The notes beneath the pieces were generated by a model that saw nothing but the letters and a program-made list of their open reading frames with translations, did not search any database and had not been told where the DNA came from. The translations under genes and the position numbers were made by a program. Positions 52,053-64,000 of a stretch of DNA of 64,000 nt are shown here, piece after piece (position 1 is the stretch's first letter; each line of letters starts with the position of its first letter). This DNA is from Coturnix japonica (Eukaryota > Chordata > Aves > Galliformes > Phasianidae), in NCBI RefSeq assembly GCF_001577835.2, contig NC_029541.1:1669141-1733140 (forward strand), given 5' to 3'.

Positions 52053-55000
52053 GTAAGGCTGCTCCCCCCACCCCCCCTCCCCACTTTGTTTCCTCCTCCC
52101 CCATCCATCGGAGCCTTTTTTGGGTTGGGTTTATTTTGGGGTGGGGTTGGGGGGCTGCGGGTGCGGCCCTGGCTCTGAGGGGTGGGGGGCGATCAGCTAA
52201 TAAAGGCTTTAAGGACCCCCCGTATGGGAGAGCTGAGGTAATAGCGGGGCTTGGTTAGGGGCTCATCCCCACCCAGGGAATAAACAGGGCCTCCAGGCTG
52301 ACCTTGACAATAACATTGCGAGAGGAGAAAGCGTTCGGCTGCCATGAATATTTCACGCCCGGTCCCCGAAGTGAAGGTTTTTTGTTTTCCCTTTTTTTCC
52401 TATTGAATTCTCCTCTTATAACGCAGCCGGTTTCGTTTTGAGGCAGTAAAATGAGAGTCGGGGTTTTGATTTCACGCCGTTTTGGGTCTGATGTGAGGAA
52501 TCCTTGCTCCCATCGGTGCATTTCTTGCTCTGGAGGTGTGTGTTTGGGGCTGACATCTTGGCCAGGTGCAGCTTTGCATCGTTTCGGGGCCGATTTGCGT
52601 CACTCCGGAGCTGTGGGGCTGGAAGCAAAAATAAACCCTAAACCTCACCCAGCTCTTTACCAAGTACCCAGAAGGTGACATCGTTCTTAGCTCCTGCCTG
52701 GAGACACCCGAGGTTGGGATCCACCGTGAGCTGATGCAACTATATCAGGGCTCGGGAGGAACGAGGAGTTGAGCAGGGAGAGCTCAGTGCCAGCATCACC
52801 TCGGGGATATCGGGATTGGGTCAGGGAGGGCAATAAGATGTGGGTCTGTCCGTCCTCTAGGTGGAATCGGAGTCGGTCAGGGTGAAACCCAGAGGGAGAG
52901 AAGCCACCTCGGGCTGGGAGAGAGATGTGGGGGTCACCGGGATGCGATGGAGCCGGGATGGTGCTGAGGTGGAACGTCCTGGGTTGTGTTTGGGGTCGGT
53001 TTGTTTAGGAACCACAGAGGAGGAAAGCAGAGCTTGTATGGGGCAGCAGCTCGGTTCGGTGGGGCAGCAGCTCCAGGTGTGGGGTGGGGATGTGGGGGAT
53101 GGGATCACCCCGTGAGCAGCCCGAAGGACCCACGTGATGGCCGTGTCACACACTGCAGATGATGGATGTCTTCGCGATCCTAAATGAGACCTAAAGAGAG
53201 ACGGAGCATCAATGGGCTCCTACGCTCCCGACGGCGCCGAGGTTCCCTTCCTCCGGGGCTGCTGTGTCTGCCTCGTGACCCAGCCGCAAATCTGCCCTTT
53301 CTGTGGGTTTATCCAGAGCCCATTGATGAAAATTCGCTCTTAAACCCTTCAATGGGACTAAAGCAGAGCCGGGGCTGCGGGGATTGCGCCCACCCCTCGG
53401 GTAGCGCTGCCGTAGCCGCATTTCTGCTCGCCCGTAGGGGGCCGGGGGCTATTTATACCACCTGGGCGCTGGGGGTGGTGTAAGGCAGAAGCGGCTCTGA
53501 TTCATCCCCGAATGCGAACTGCTCCTGTGTCACGACGCTAAAACGAGCCTGAATGAGGAGCTCAGCTCTGAGCATCCCCCCCCCTTGCAATGAATGCCGG
53601 AGCTGCGTGCAAACTGCTTGTAAAGGTGGGAGCAAAGAGTCCAGCGCGTCTCCCTGCTGTGCTTCCCCTCGGCCTGCTCTGCTGGCCCTTGGCTTCGTGT
53701 TCCCCTCGTACCGTGTGAGTGTGGGGACCCCATGATGTGGGGCTGCTGCCACTGAGTCACCGTGCGTCACCTCTGTGGGGTGGCAGAGCCGGGTGTTAAT
53801 GAGCTGGGATCGTTTAAAGAAGAGACCCTAATGAGCTCAGATGGTGGAGCCGGAGAGGATGAGGAGGGTGAGGAAGAGCAGAGTGGGAGCTCTGAGTCAA
53901 CATGGAGGCAGCTCTGTGTGCTATGGGAGCTTTGCTTGGCTGTGGGGCAGAGCTGCTTATCTGTGGGGCTGAAGTGCCCCCTCTGGGCTCTGCTGTGCAG
54001 TCGGGACGATGCTCTGAGCATCCTGCTTTTGTTTTCCTGGGGCTGAATGGCTCTGTGTGCTCTCGCTGTGATGCAGAGCAATGCTGCTCCCAGCACGGTC
54101 CCCCACTGCCCTCCTGGTGGCTTCACTGCTCGGCCTTGCAGGGCACAAGGTGGAGGTGGGAGAGGTGCCTGCTCTGTGCCCCCACCTCTCTGCAAGCTCT
54201 CCAGCTCCATGGGTGACCTTGGCTCTGTCCCCTCCCCATCTGCAGCACAAAGCTCAGCCCTCGACGTGGTGTCCCATGATGGGGACGCTCAGATCCCTCA
54301 GCCTTCCTCCTTCCCTGGCATCCATCTGTGCCCTGGATCCATCGCTCTCCTTCCCTGCTCTGTGACCTTGGTGGTGCTGAGACACCACGGCTTGAATCTG
54401 AAGGTTACTTTGAACTCAATGCATCCCAGCTTGGCCTTTTTTAGCTGCCTCAGTTACCTGCACCTCCAAATCCTCTCATCTCTTGCAAAGCCTGATCCAA
54501 ACTCGATGGGAATCTCTGTGATTTCCTGCCTTACCCCCCCTCCATGCTGGGGATGCTCTGGTTGTGGGCAGCCCTGTGCTGGTAATTGCTGCTGTCGAGC
54601 TGTGAATGATCCTCGTTAGGAAATGAAACACTGCTGGACAAGGCTTGAAGGAATCATTCTAGAGGAGCTCGATCCAGCCAAGGCTGGGAGCCGATGAGGT
54701 TTCCTGGCAACGGATGCAGCTTTTGGCTGAAAATAGCTTTTCTATTAGGAACAGGGCCTGGCACATGGGGAACTTTGTTTGGTGTGAGGAAGCAGAGAGG
54801 TGAGGGGAAGGAGGGCCAGCTGTCCTGCTTTGCTTCCCTCCAGCACTGGGATGGATGCTTGGGAGTGGGAAGGGCTGAGCCCTGTGCTCTAGAAGGGCCC
54901 AGGGCTGTGAGCTGTGCTCAGGGCTGGTATTGACGTGTAAAGGGAGAAACACAAGAGCCTTTTTCCTGCTCACCAGCTTGGGATCCTGGGCATGGCCCCA

Positions 55001-55638
55001 TTGGGGACTGGTGGTCACCGTGGTGTCCATGGAAAGTGAGGATGGAAGACAGGATTAAGCACAGCCCTTAGGGGAGAGTCATTTCCTATGGTTGTCCTCC
55101 AGCTGGGGTATGAGCCGCTCTGGCCCCAGTTCTCCCAGTATGGCCAGGGCTCACTGGTGTCACCGCTCAGACTGCGTGGATCCTGTGGCTTGTGTTCCCA
55201 GGCCAAGGCTGGGATGACGGATGGCTTTGTGTCACCGTGGCTGTTTTGCAGATGTTATCTGCTGTAGAGCTGCCGGCGGTGATTTAACTGCTGGCTCTCA
55301 ACCACCTTGTGCCTGATAACGTCCAAAGGGGATGGAGAGTGTTTGTCACTGTCACCTGAGTGCTATTATTGAGCCCTGTAGGGCTGTGGGTGGTGTGGCA
55401 GAGCAGGGCTGAGCTATACTGCTGGCTGGGAGTGGGGCTGAGGGGTCTATCACCCCCCTGAACCCATGGGTGCTCCCACTTAGCATCCCTAAAGCATGGG
55501 GGGGGGGTGATGATGGAGACCTGTCCCACCCCCCCCAATGCTGCTGACCCCTTCCCACACAGGTCCTGCTGATGACGAGGAGGTGAGCCCCGAGCAGCTC
55601 ACACGGGATATTCCTCTTCTCCTTTCACCCCATCCCAG
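52053..55638 (+). other. SLC6A17: Putative SLC6A17 5' intron
   Basis: About 3.6 kb with no recognised exon. A possible mini-exon (CACACAG|GTCCTGCTGATGACGAGGAG|GTGAGC, 55563-55582) has splice-like flanks but no other support. The acceptor CATCCCAG at 55638 would start the ATG exon. Confidence 0.4.
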
Positions 55639-55665
55639 CCTTGGGGGTGGCACGGAGCCGTCCTG

Positions 55666-58600
55666 ATGCCAAAGAACAGCAAAGTGACCCAGCGGGAGCA
55701 CAGCAGTGAGCATGTCACCGAGTCGGTGGCCGACCTGCTGGCTCATGAGGAGCCCGTGGACTATAAACGCAGCGTCCTCAATGTGACAGGGGAGGCTTGG
55801 GACAAGCAGAAGGATGGGGAGGAGGAGCTGGAAGCAGAAAACAGGCCGGCGTGGAACAGCAAACTGCAATACATCCTGGCACAGATCGGCTACTCTGTGG
55901 GGCTGGGAAACGTCTGGCGTTTCCCTTACCTGTGCCAAAAGAATGGAGGAGGTGAGAGATGGGGAGTCTGGGGGTGTCTATGGGCTGATCTCCCCTTTGA
56001 ATGATGGGGGTGGAGGGAGCAGAGGGGGTGGGTTGGGAGGTGAGGGGCAGCTGGGAGCTGCTGTGGTGCTATGATGCAGAGCAGCAGGTATCTCTTAAAG
56101 GATGCTCACCTGCCCATGCTGAGAGCAAGGCAAACCCCACTGGTGTGTTCAGGGCTAAGGGGGGGAGAACAGCAATGAGATGGGCCTGAGCCAAACCTGA
56201 GCCATAGTCCCTGTGCTGGGAGCTGCATGTGCTGGCGATGAGTCACAGGCATGAGCTGGTGGCTGCCCTCCCAGGGGTCAGAGGGGGGAAATCTCTAATA
56301 CTGGACAAGTTTGCATCCAAACGGCTCCATCTGTCTCATCATCTGGAGGTCGTGATGCCCCTGAGGCTATTGCAGGGATGGGGTGTTCCCAGTTGCACCA
56401 GTGTCCAGCTGCACCCTGTATCTCCATTCTCCTCCTCCTTAATGAACCTCTTCCTTAATGAACCCCCTCACCTCTGCTCCAAACACACCCCCAGCCCCAT
56501 CCATCCCTGCCCTAGTGCTGGTCACAGGGCTGTAAATCCCAGCTCTGCAGCCACGTGCTCCCAACACCATCCGGCAGCCCCTGGCAGAGGCTGCAGCCAT
56601 TCATCAGCTGGGCGCTGCAGCGTGAGTCATTGCATCTTTTACGGCCGTTTGGTTATGCTTCATGAACTGCTAATTTCTCTCTGGTCTCCCCAATTAAGTG
56701 GAGATTAACCTCCTTTCTGTTCCAAGCTGTTTTGCCCCGAGCAGACACTTCATGTATCCTGCACATACCCACACTGCCTGGGGATGCTGCAGGGCTCCCT
56801 GTCACCCACGTGTGCTTTCAATTGCAAACAAAGTGATGAACCAGACATGGCCTGTCTCTCATTGCATTATAAGAGCAGGCAGACGGCTCCGTGACCAGCT
56901 TTCTGTCCCTGCCAGGTGCCTACCTGGTCCCATACCTGGTCCTGCTTGTCATCATCGGGCTCCCACTGTTCTTCCTGGAGCTGGCAGTGGGGCAGCGGAT
57001 CCGAAGGGGCAGCATTGGTGTCTGGAATTACATCTGTCCCCGCCTCGGTGGTATCGGCTATGCCAGCTGCCTGGTGAGCATGCAGTGGGGTGTATGGGAT
57101 GCTCTGCAGGCTGTAGATGGGGGGATGGCCTGGGGTGAGCCCAGCGTGGCTGATTGGAAGGTTGAATGGAGTTTTCAGCTCCATCCGTGGGTTTAGGGCT
57201 GGTTTGGGAATGAGCCCACCCGTGTTTCTGGATCCCTGCTCTCACTGCTTCACACTTTGTCCTCCTCCCTCCCCCCAACCCAGGTCTGCTTTTTTGTCGG
57301 TCTCTATTACAACGTCATCATCGGCTGGAGCATCTTTTACTTCTTCAAGTCCTTCCAGTATCCTCTTCCCTGGAGCGAGTGCCCCATAGTCAAAAACGGC
57401 TCCATGGCTGGTGAGAAATAGGGGGATCCAATGGGGAAGCAGGGCTGTGGGACACCAAAGACCCTCAAAACCTTCAGCTATTGCAGGCTGGGGACACTGG
57501 AGGTTGGGATGTCTCTGGGGGTCGTGGATTGAGTGAGAGGAGGCTCTTCCCAACCCCTCACTCTCTGGTTACCCCCATTCATTCTCAGTTGTGGAGACTG
57601 AATGTGAGAGGAGCTCAGCCACCACCTACTTCTGGTACCGGGAGGCTCTGGACATCTCCAACTCCATCTCAGAGAGTGGGGGACTCAACTGGAAGATGAC
57701 CCTCTGCCTGCTGGTGGCCTGGAGTCTCGTTGGCTTGGCTATGATCAAAGGCATCCAGTCCTCGGGGAAGGTGGGTAGCAGCAATCCGTCCTCCAGATGT
57801 GTTGGTCTTCCATGATGTTTGGGATGGAACCTGTCTCCAGATGTGCCAGATGTTTCACAGAGGGTAGCACAGGGCAAGGAGGCTGCTGTCCCATGGCAGT
57901 GAGGTGGTATCACATCCCCTGTGCCCAGTAGGAAGCCCAATCCACATCACTGGGACACTGTGAGGGAGCCCCATGCTGGGAACCATTGGTGCTGGGAGGT
58001 GGTGGGGATGCAGAGCAGCCCTTCCCCAGGGCTCACCTGGCACCAGCAGTTTGGGTCCAGTTTGTGATGTCCTGGGGATGGATATGGGGATGGGGCTGAG
58101 GTCAAGGAGATGGTGCCCACCCTGCATGCATCCCTCTTGCCCCAGGTGATGTATTTCAGCTCCCTCTTCCCCTACGTGGTGCTGGTTTGCTTCTTGGTGC
58201 GGGGTCTCCTGCTGCGTGGGGCTGTGGATGGGATCATGCACATGTTCACCCCCAAGGTAAGAGCTCAGCAGGTTTATCCTCTGGGCTGCTCACAGAATCC
58301 TATTTTTTCCCTTGTTTCCATCCCAAAAAGCAGAGTTTCAGCCTCAAAGGTCCCAATAAATGGGGCAGGAGGTGTAGCCGAGCCATGAGATGGTCATCAT
58401 GGTGCTGCCTGATGCATCACTCTTGTTCTCTTTGGGTGGTGGAGGGGAGGGGTGCCCTCAGCAATACATTTATATAAGGGCTTAGGGGCTCTGTGAGATG
58501 ATACTGGCTGGTAGCAAAAACCTCCGCTGGTGTTTATGCAATTAAGTAGCTAATTAATTAATGATGAAGAGATGCAGATGAAACCGCTCAGCTGGCGAGG

Positions 58601-61395
58601 CTCTTACAAGACACTAATTAGGATCTCCCAATGAATGGCTCTCGCAGGCACACAGCCCTGCTGCAGGGGATGGGGGGGTGAGGTCTGGGGTTAAATGATC
58701 CCAAAGGCTCTGGAGGATGGGAACAGCTCTGGCACCACCAACCCCCCTCATTGCTTTTTCTATGTCCCCTCTTTACAAGCTGGACAAGATGCTGGACCCC
58801 CAGGTGTGGCGGGAGGCAGCCACTCAGGTGTTCTTTGCCCTGGGATTGGGCTTTGGGGGGGTCATCGCCTTCTCCAGCTACAACAAGCAGGACAACAACT
58901 GCCACTTTGATGCCACACTCGTCTCCTTCATCAACTTCTTCACATCCGTCCTGGCCACCCTGGTCGTGTTCGCCGTGCTGGGCTTCAAGGCCAACATCAT
59001 GAATGAGAAATGCGTGGTGGAGTAGGTGGATTTGCTTTCTGTCCATCTGGGGGTAGGGAATGGATCTCCAGAGGTGCCCCCTTGTAGCTGGGGCAGAGTT
59101 TATCTGTCTTTGGTTGGGCACTAAGCTCTACCAGGTTCTTACATTGGATGGAAGGGGGCGTCTCTGGGTGACCAGGCTCTGTTCTCCCTTAGGAATGCTG
59201 AGAAGATCTTGGGGTACCTGAACACCAACGTGCTTAGCCACGACCTCATCCCACCCCATGTGAACTTCTCCCACTTGACGGCCAAGGACTACAACGAGAT
59301 GTACAGGGTGATCATGACGGTGAAGGAGGGGCACTTCAAAGAGCTGGGCTTGGACGCTTGTCTGTTGGAGGATGAGCTTGACAAGGTACCCCATGGCATT
59401 CCCAATAAAACAAAGAAATCACCTTGCCCATTGGCAGTCCCTGGTAGGAGCTGTTCTGTTTGTGAGGGTCCAGTGACCCTCTAAGGATGGAAATTCCCTG
59501 TTCCTGTGGTCTTTCCTTGGCTGTGGGGATGGTCTGCCTATAGCAAACCTCATGGGGTCATCACCACTTCCACATTGGGTACTAGAGTGGATTTTTCTTC
59601 CCTTGATGAGTTGTTGAATGGGACAAGAGAGCCCTGAGACACACAGCCTGACACGTTTCTTCATCCTTTTCTTGTCCCCATGAATAGTCAGTGCAAGGAA
59701 CTGGCCTGGCCTTCATCGCCTTCACAGAAGCCATGACCCACTTCCCAGCCTCGCCGTTTTGGTCCGTCATGTTCTTCTTGATGCTGATAAACCTGGGGCT
59801 GGGCAGCATGATTGGGACCATGTCAGGCATCACCACACCCATCATCGACACCTTCAAGGTGCGGAAGGAGGTGTTCACAGGTGAGGTCTTCTGCATCCTC
59901 ATGGGTTGGGGCTGGAGGGTCCCCATTGCCATTCTAGAAGAGCACATGTGGATGTCTATAAGGATGAGACCCTATGGCAGAAGTTTTTGTTCCCCTTGGG
60001 ACCATAGGGGATCATTAGGGTTGGGAAAGACCTCTAAGATCATTCAACCATTGGCACATTATGATCATGCCAACTGATCCGTGCTCTATTAACTGTGCCC
60101 ATTTGCTCCCTGCAGTTGGTTGCTGCATCTTTGCCTTTTTGGTGGGTCTGATCTTCGTGCAGCGCTCCGGGAACTATTTTGTCACCATGTTTGATGATTA
60201 TTCAGCCACGTTGCCACTCACCGTCGTGGTCATCTTGGAGAACATCGCCGTGGCCTGGATTTATGGCACTAAGAAGTAAGGTGTTTGTACCAGAAATGGA
60301 ATATCTTGCCTGTAACTCCTGGTTAACCCCCCTCCCCACCTTCCAGTTCTTTCCTGACTTCTATTCTCAGCAGGCAAGCTCTGATGGAGCAAATACCTTG
60401 AAGGGAAGCTTGGTTGGCCTTTACCCTGGGAGGTTCCCAACCCATCCTATAGGTCTGAAAGACACTGAGATGCTTTCCTAGCTCAGCTGGGCTCTTCTCC
60501 AGGCTCTTTGTTGAGTCTAATCCACAGCAGGGCTCCTGGGTGGGAGTTTCTTGCTGGAAGGTGGGGAGCAGACTGGTTCTATCTCTTCCTCTTGGCAGGT
60601 TCATGCAGGAGCTGACAGAGATGTTGGGTTTTCGGCCCTATCAGTTCTACTACTACACCTGGAAGTACGTCTCTCCCATCTGCATGGCCGTGCTCATGAC
60701 TGCCAGCATCATCCAGCTGGGAGTCAGCCCCCCGGGATACAGCGCGTGGATCAGAGAGGAGGTGAGCACAGTTCCCATCCCAGCTCTGCTTATTCCTCCA
60801 GCAGGGATGTTTCCCACCTGCTTGGCCATCATTTGTCCCTGCTGCCCAGATGGTTTGAGTTAGCTCAGAGATTGGGCTGAAGTGTGACCTTGGGGTTCAC
60901 TGGCACTTCTGTCTGATAACTTCATAAGATGAAGGCTGGCAGGAGGCAGCAGGAGCTTCTGAGCACTTAGATGCTGTACCTGGCGTGCATTGCATCTCCC
61001 TGACACCAATCTCTCCTTTCCAGGCTGCAGAGAAGTTCCTTTTCTACCCCACCTGGGCCATGGCCATCCTCATCTCCCTGATCATCCTGGCCTCCCTCCC
61101 TCTGCCTCTGGTCTTCATCCTCCGGCAGTTCCACCTGGTGTCAGACGGCTCCAACACCCTCTCGGTCACCTACAAGAAGGGTCGGATGATGAAGGACATC
61201 TCCAACTTGGAAGACAACGATGAGACGCGTTTCATCCTGAGCAAGGTGCCGAGTGAGACCCCGTCCCCAATGCCCACACACCGTTCCTACCTGGGTCCTG
61301 GCAGCAACAACTCCCCTATGGAGATGAGCAGCGCACCCAATGGACGCTATGGGAGCGGGTACCTAACGGCCGGCACCCCCGAGTCCGAACTGTGA
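55666..61395 (+). CDS. SLC6A17: Sodium-dependent neutral amino acid transporter SLC6A17 (NTT4/XT1)
   Basis: Synaptic-vesicle neutral amino acid transporter of the SLC6 (LeuT-fold, 12 membrane helices) family. Coding exons: 55666-55951, 56916-57073, 57284-57410, 57589-57770, 58146-58256, 58780-59021, 59193-59385, 59688-59880, 60116-60275, 60599-60761, 61024-61395. Total 728 codons (human 727 as I recall). The start [20 protein letters not shown] is conserved. TM1 region has [20 protein letters not shown], the sodium/substrate site of the family. TM2 has [17 protein letters not shown] sequon NGS lies in the second extracellular loop, and NFS in the large later loop. TM10-11 region has [19 protein letters not shown]. 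The cytoplasmic tail ends GTPESEL. The acceptor before 58780 is ACAAG, weaker than the others but phase and homology fix it. Confidence 0.98.
58535..58650. promoter_or_regulatory. TAATT-rich block in SLC6A17 intron
   Basis: GCAATTAAG at about 58538-58546, CTAATTAATTAATGATG at about 58550-58566 and CTAATTAGG at about 58614-58622, within otherwise unique sequence of intron 58257-58779. Motif-based suggestion only. Confidence 0.35.
60003..60070 (-). mobile_element. CR1 LINE 3'-region fragment
   Basis: GATCATTAGGGTTGGGAAAG, then ACCTCTAAGATCATTCAACCA, matches the reverse complement of a CR1 tail. In the SLC6A17 intron before exon 60116-60275. Confidence 0.8.
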
Positions 61396-63900
61396 TGGTG
61401 GGCAGCCAAACCACCCCCTGGGAGAGGAGAGGTGGTTGGGGAGTGGATCCTGGCTGTCCAGGCAATGGGAAAACTAAGAAAGAAGAAACCCCTCTTTAAG
61501 TTGTAACCAAAAGCAGCCATTCCTAGGGATGACATCGGGACTGCGGGAGGGGCAGGACTCCTCCAACAGCCCTATGGGAAGGGCAGGACCTGGGGCTTGC
61601 CTTAGGGAAGGGAGGAGCAAGGGATGCTGCCATGCTTTCCCAAGGGTTGTCCTCTTGCAGCTGAAACCCGAAGCAAAGAATCTCTGTTTTCAAGCAGCTG
61701 ATGGTTGGAAAAAGGACCTGGCGTCAGGTGGGAAGCCAGCCATGCTTCCTCCTGCTCTCTGCCCTTCATCTGTTGTCCTTGAGCTGGGAGGAGCCACGGC
61801 CTTATTCCAACGAGCACAATTAACCCTCGATGTTCATAGCACAAAAGGGTGCTGCCGTTGTTTGCCATCGTTGTTGTTGTTGTATCTCCTGTAGTTTTTC
61901 TAGCTGTGGACACACTCAGCCCCAATGTCATGGCCAGGGAGTTGAGTTATGGTGATGTGTGGGGCCACAGCTGGTGGCTCTATGGTGGCTGCCCCATCAC
62001 CACCAGCACAGGGGCAGCATCTTCAGGCTGTTCCTAGTTGTCTGTGGGGTGATGTGTGGTCAGTGTGCTCTGGGTTGTAGGGATGGTGTGGTCTGTGGGC
62101 AGGCAGCTCCTCCAAAGGGAGGGATTTCATGTGAGGTTTGGAAGGGCAATGGGGATGGAGCTGGGAGCACACTGCTGGGATGGCTCTGCACATCCCTGGT
62201 GTGGTGGTGGTCTCCTCTTGCTGCTTTCTTTAGGCACATGGAGCTGTGGGGTATCTGGCCCTACATCAGCCCTGCTTTGGGTCTCAGGAAGCTGCCCTGA
62301 GCTGTGGGGATGTGAGCTGGCTTTTGTGGATGGCAGATGGAAGGATGTATCTGAGCAGTCCCAGCATCCCCATCAGCTGCATCCATGCTGCTGAGCCCTC
62401 TGTGGTGCACGTGGATGCAGAGCTGTGTGAGTGAGGAAGGTCTGTTGGGGTCTCCCAGCTCTGAGTTTCTCCCCCTGACACTGAAGGCTCCCCTGATTCA
62501 AACACAAAGCCAAGCATTTCTTATGGGAGTGAAGTACGGAGTGGCCATTCCTTGTTTCCCCATGGGCACAGGGGAGCAGCACCTGCTGCCTTGGCACTTT
62601 CTATGGTCTCAGAAGCTGAGTGAGCTCCATACTTCAGTTCTGTTGGGCTGAGACCACACGGGGGGGCATTTCAAACACTCTAACCTTGCTTCCCCACCCA
62701 TGGGTGGGAGGTTCCCCACTGTATATCTCTGGTGGGTTGGGGTCCTGTGTTTGTAGTCCTTCTCATTGCAGGCTGATGGCTCACAGTGGCCAATTAGCAC
62801 AGGCCCTTCGTTAGCCAGGGTAGAAACAAAGATGGGGACTGAACCAAAGCAGCTCACCCTGCTGATGGTGGGGGAAGCACCAGCCCCAGGATCAGCTGCT
62901 CTCCAGCCCTCATCCACATCAACCTTCTCCTCCTGCCCCTATAGAGCGACACAGAGATATCCCACTGCATCACCTCCAAATGGGAGAAGCACAAAACCCA
63001 TATTCCCCCCCCCCTCTATCCCCACTTTCCCCCATCACTGCCCAGTGTCACCTTCCCAGTGGCAGTGACTGAGCCCAGGGGCTGGATCCCCATTAGCTCC
63101 CATGGAGTTAGGGAGCGGGGCACCTCACCAGGTCCCATCTGCTGCCATGATGTGATGCTCCTCGAGCCATGGGAGGGAGAGGGGGAGAAAACACTTCATT
63201 CCCCTCCCATTGCCATTCCCAAACTGGATAGGGAGGTGCTCATTTCCCAACCCCTCTTATTGAAGCACCAAGAAGAGGCGAACCAAATAGGAAGGTAACA
63301 AGAAAGCTATATTATATATAGGTATAAATATATAAAATATTATATGCAGAGAGAGGAGATGGAATCATAACCCACAGATTCTCTATTTCTATTGTATATT
63401 TATTCTGTAAATGTCACTGTAAATGCTGTTAAATGACAGAGTGGCCCGTGACCCTATTTTCATCCCCAGTGCTGTACAGATCAATTCTCACTGTATATGG
63501 GACAGATTTATACCTTCTTATTTCTCGTGCGTGGTGGGTTGCTGTGTGCCCCCCCCTCAAACCCAGACCCCCACCATAGGGGCTATGGGGTGGTGGTGGT
63601 GGGGGGTGGATGCCTTTCTTTTTACCTGTGGAAGTTGTGTATTTCTCGTGGTGTTTGCTCGGTGTTAGACACAAGGGGGTCTGTGGATGGGGGGGGTGGG
63701 GGTGTGTGAAGCCGTAGGTGCTCCGTGTTGTCGCTGTGTGCGTGTGTTTGTCGATGCTGTGCGTGGGGTGTGCGCGTTGGTGTCGCGTTTGGGGTCACTT
63801 ACTGCTGTACTCGGGCACTTCGGGAGCCTATGGGGGGCTATGGGGGGAGCTTTCCCCCCTGGGTTATCCCCCCCCACCCCGTGCACCTTTTCGGGGTCGA
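61396..63900 (+). other. SLC6A17: SLC6A17 3'UTR (extent uncertain)
   Basis: No splice or gene start is apparent after the TGA. AT-rich stretches at 61.85 kb (TTGTTGTTGTTGTATC) and 63.30-63.42 kb (TATATTATATATAGG, TATAAAATATTATATG) suit a long brain-type 3'UTR. I find no AATAAA on this strand before the window ends, so the end is not defined. Confidence 0.45.
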
Positions 63901-64000
63901 TCCCCGGTGACTTTTAGCCCTGGCGATCACTTTTAGTTCGTTTTCTCCCCGCAGAGGCACAGGGAACAGCTGATAGCTGAGAGCACAGGCACTTTCCAGT

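Noticed and set aside
55563-55582. 20-bp mini-exon before the SLC6A17 ATG exon
   Set aside because: Splice-like flanks only; no phase, homology or other support, so not called.

Overview
This window looks like a gene-dense avian microchromosome segment, most likely Gallus gallus or a close galliform. Reasons: vertebrate intron-exon genes, CR1 LINE 3' tails, very G/C-rich introns, many minisatellites, and the synteny CSF1 - AHCYL1 - STRIP1 - ALX3 - SLC6A17, which matches human 1p13.3. Chicken CSF1 is, to my recollection, on chromosome 26. Species assignment is inference; no database was searched.

Layout. 195-7.9 kb: CSF1 (+), lacking only its first exon, with two very large minisatellites in introns between the cytokine-domain exons. 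7.9-10.5 kb: intergenic, with a CR1 tail and simple repeats. 10.5-29.4 kb: AHCYL1 (+), 17 coding exons giving 526 codons, with a CRE-palindrome promoter, a 1-kb minisatellite in intron 1 and a 0.85-kb 21-bp minisatellite inside the 3'UTR. 29.4-30.39 kb: another minisatellite and the CpG-rich, YY1-motif-rich STRIP1 promoter. 30.39-37.28 kb: STRIP1 (+), 21 coding exons giving 816 codons. 37.7-41.0 kb: ALX3 (-), four coding exons, tail to tail with STRIP1. 41-55.6 kb: a gene-poor 14-kb interval with simple repeats, clusters of homeodomain-type TAATT sites, and near 51.8-52.05 kb a probable SLC6A17 promoter and non-coding first exon. 55.67-61.4 kb: SLC6A17 (+), 11 coding exons giving 728 codons, followed by its 3'UTR.

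The genes do not form a pathway. They are a conserved neighbourhood: a macrophage cytokine, an IP3-receptor/transporter regulator, a STRIPAK scaffold, a craniofacial homeobox factor and a synaptic-vesicle amino-acid transporter. All exon boundaries given here have GT/AG ends and matching codon phase across junctions.

The most notable observations are (1) an apparently intact ALX3, a gene I recall being reported as lost in chick; (2) a shortened post-homeodomain linker in it; (3) a set of minisatellites at separate loci sharing a CTATGG/TTATGG-type core, many with a 10-11 bp period; and (4) a hairpin-rich 21/42-bp minisatellite that would be carried in mature AHCYL1 mRNA. I see no CRISPR, tRNA, rRNA or intact mobile element.
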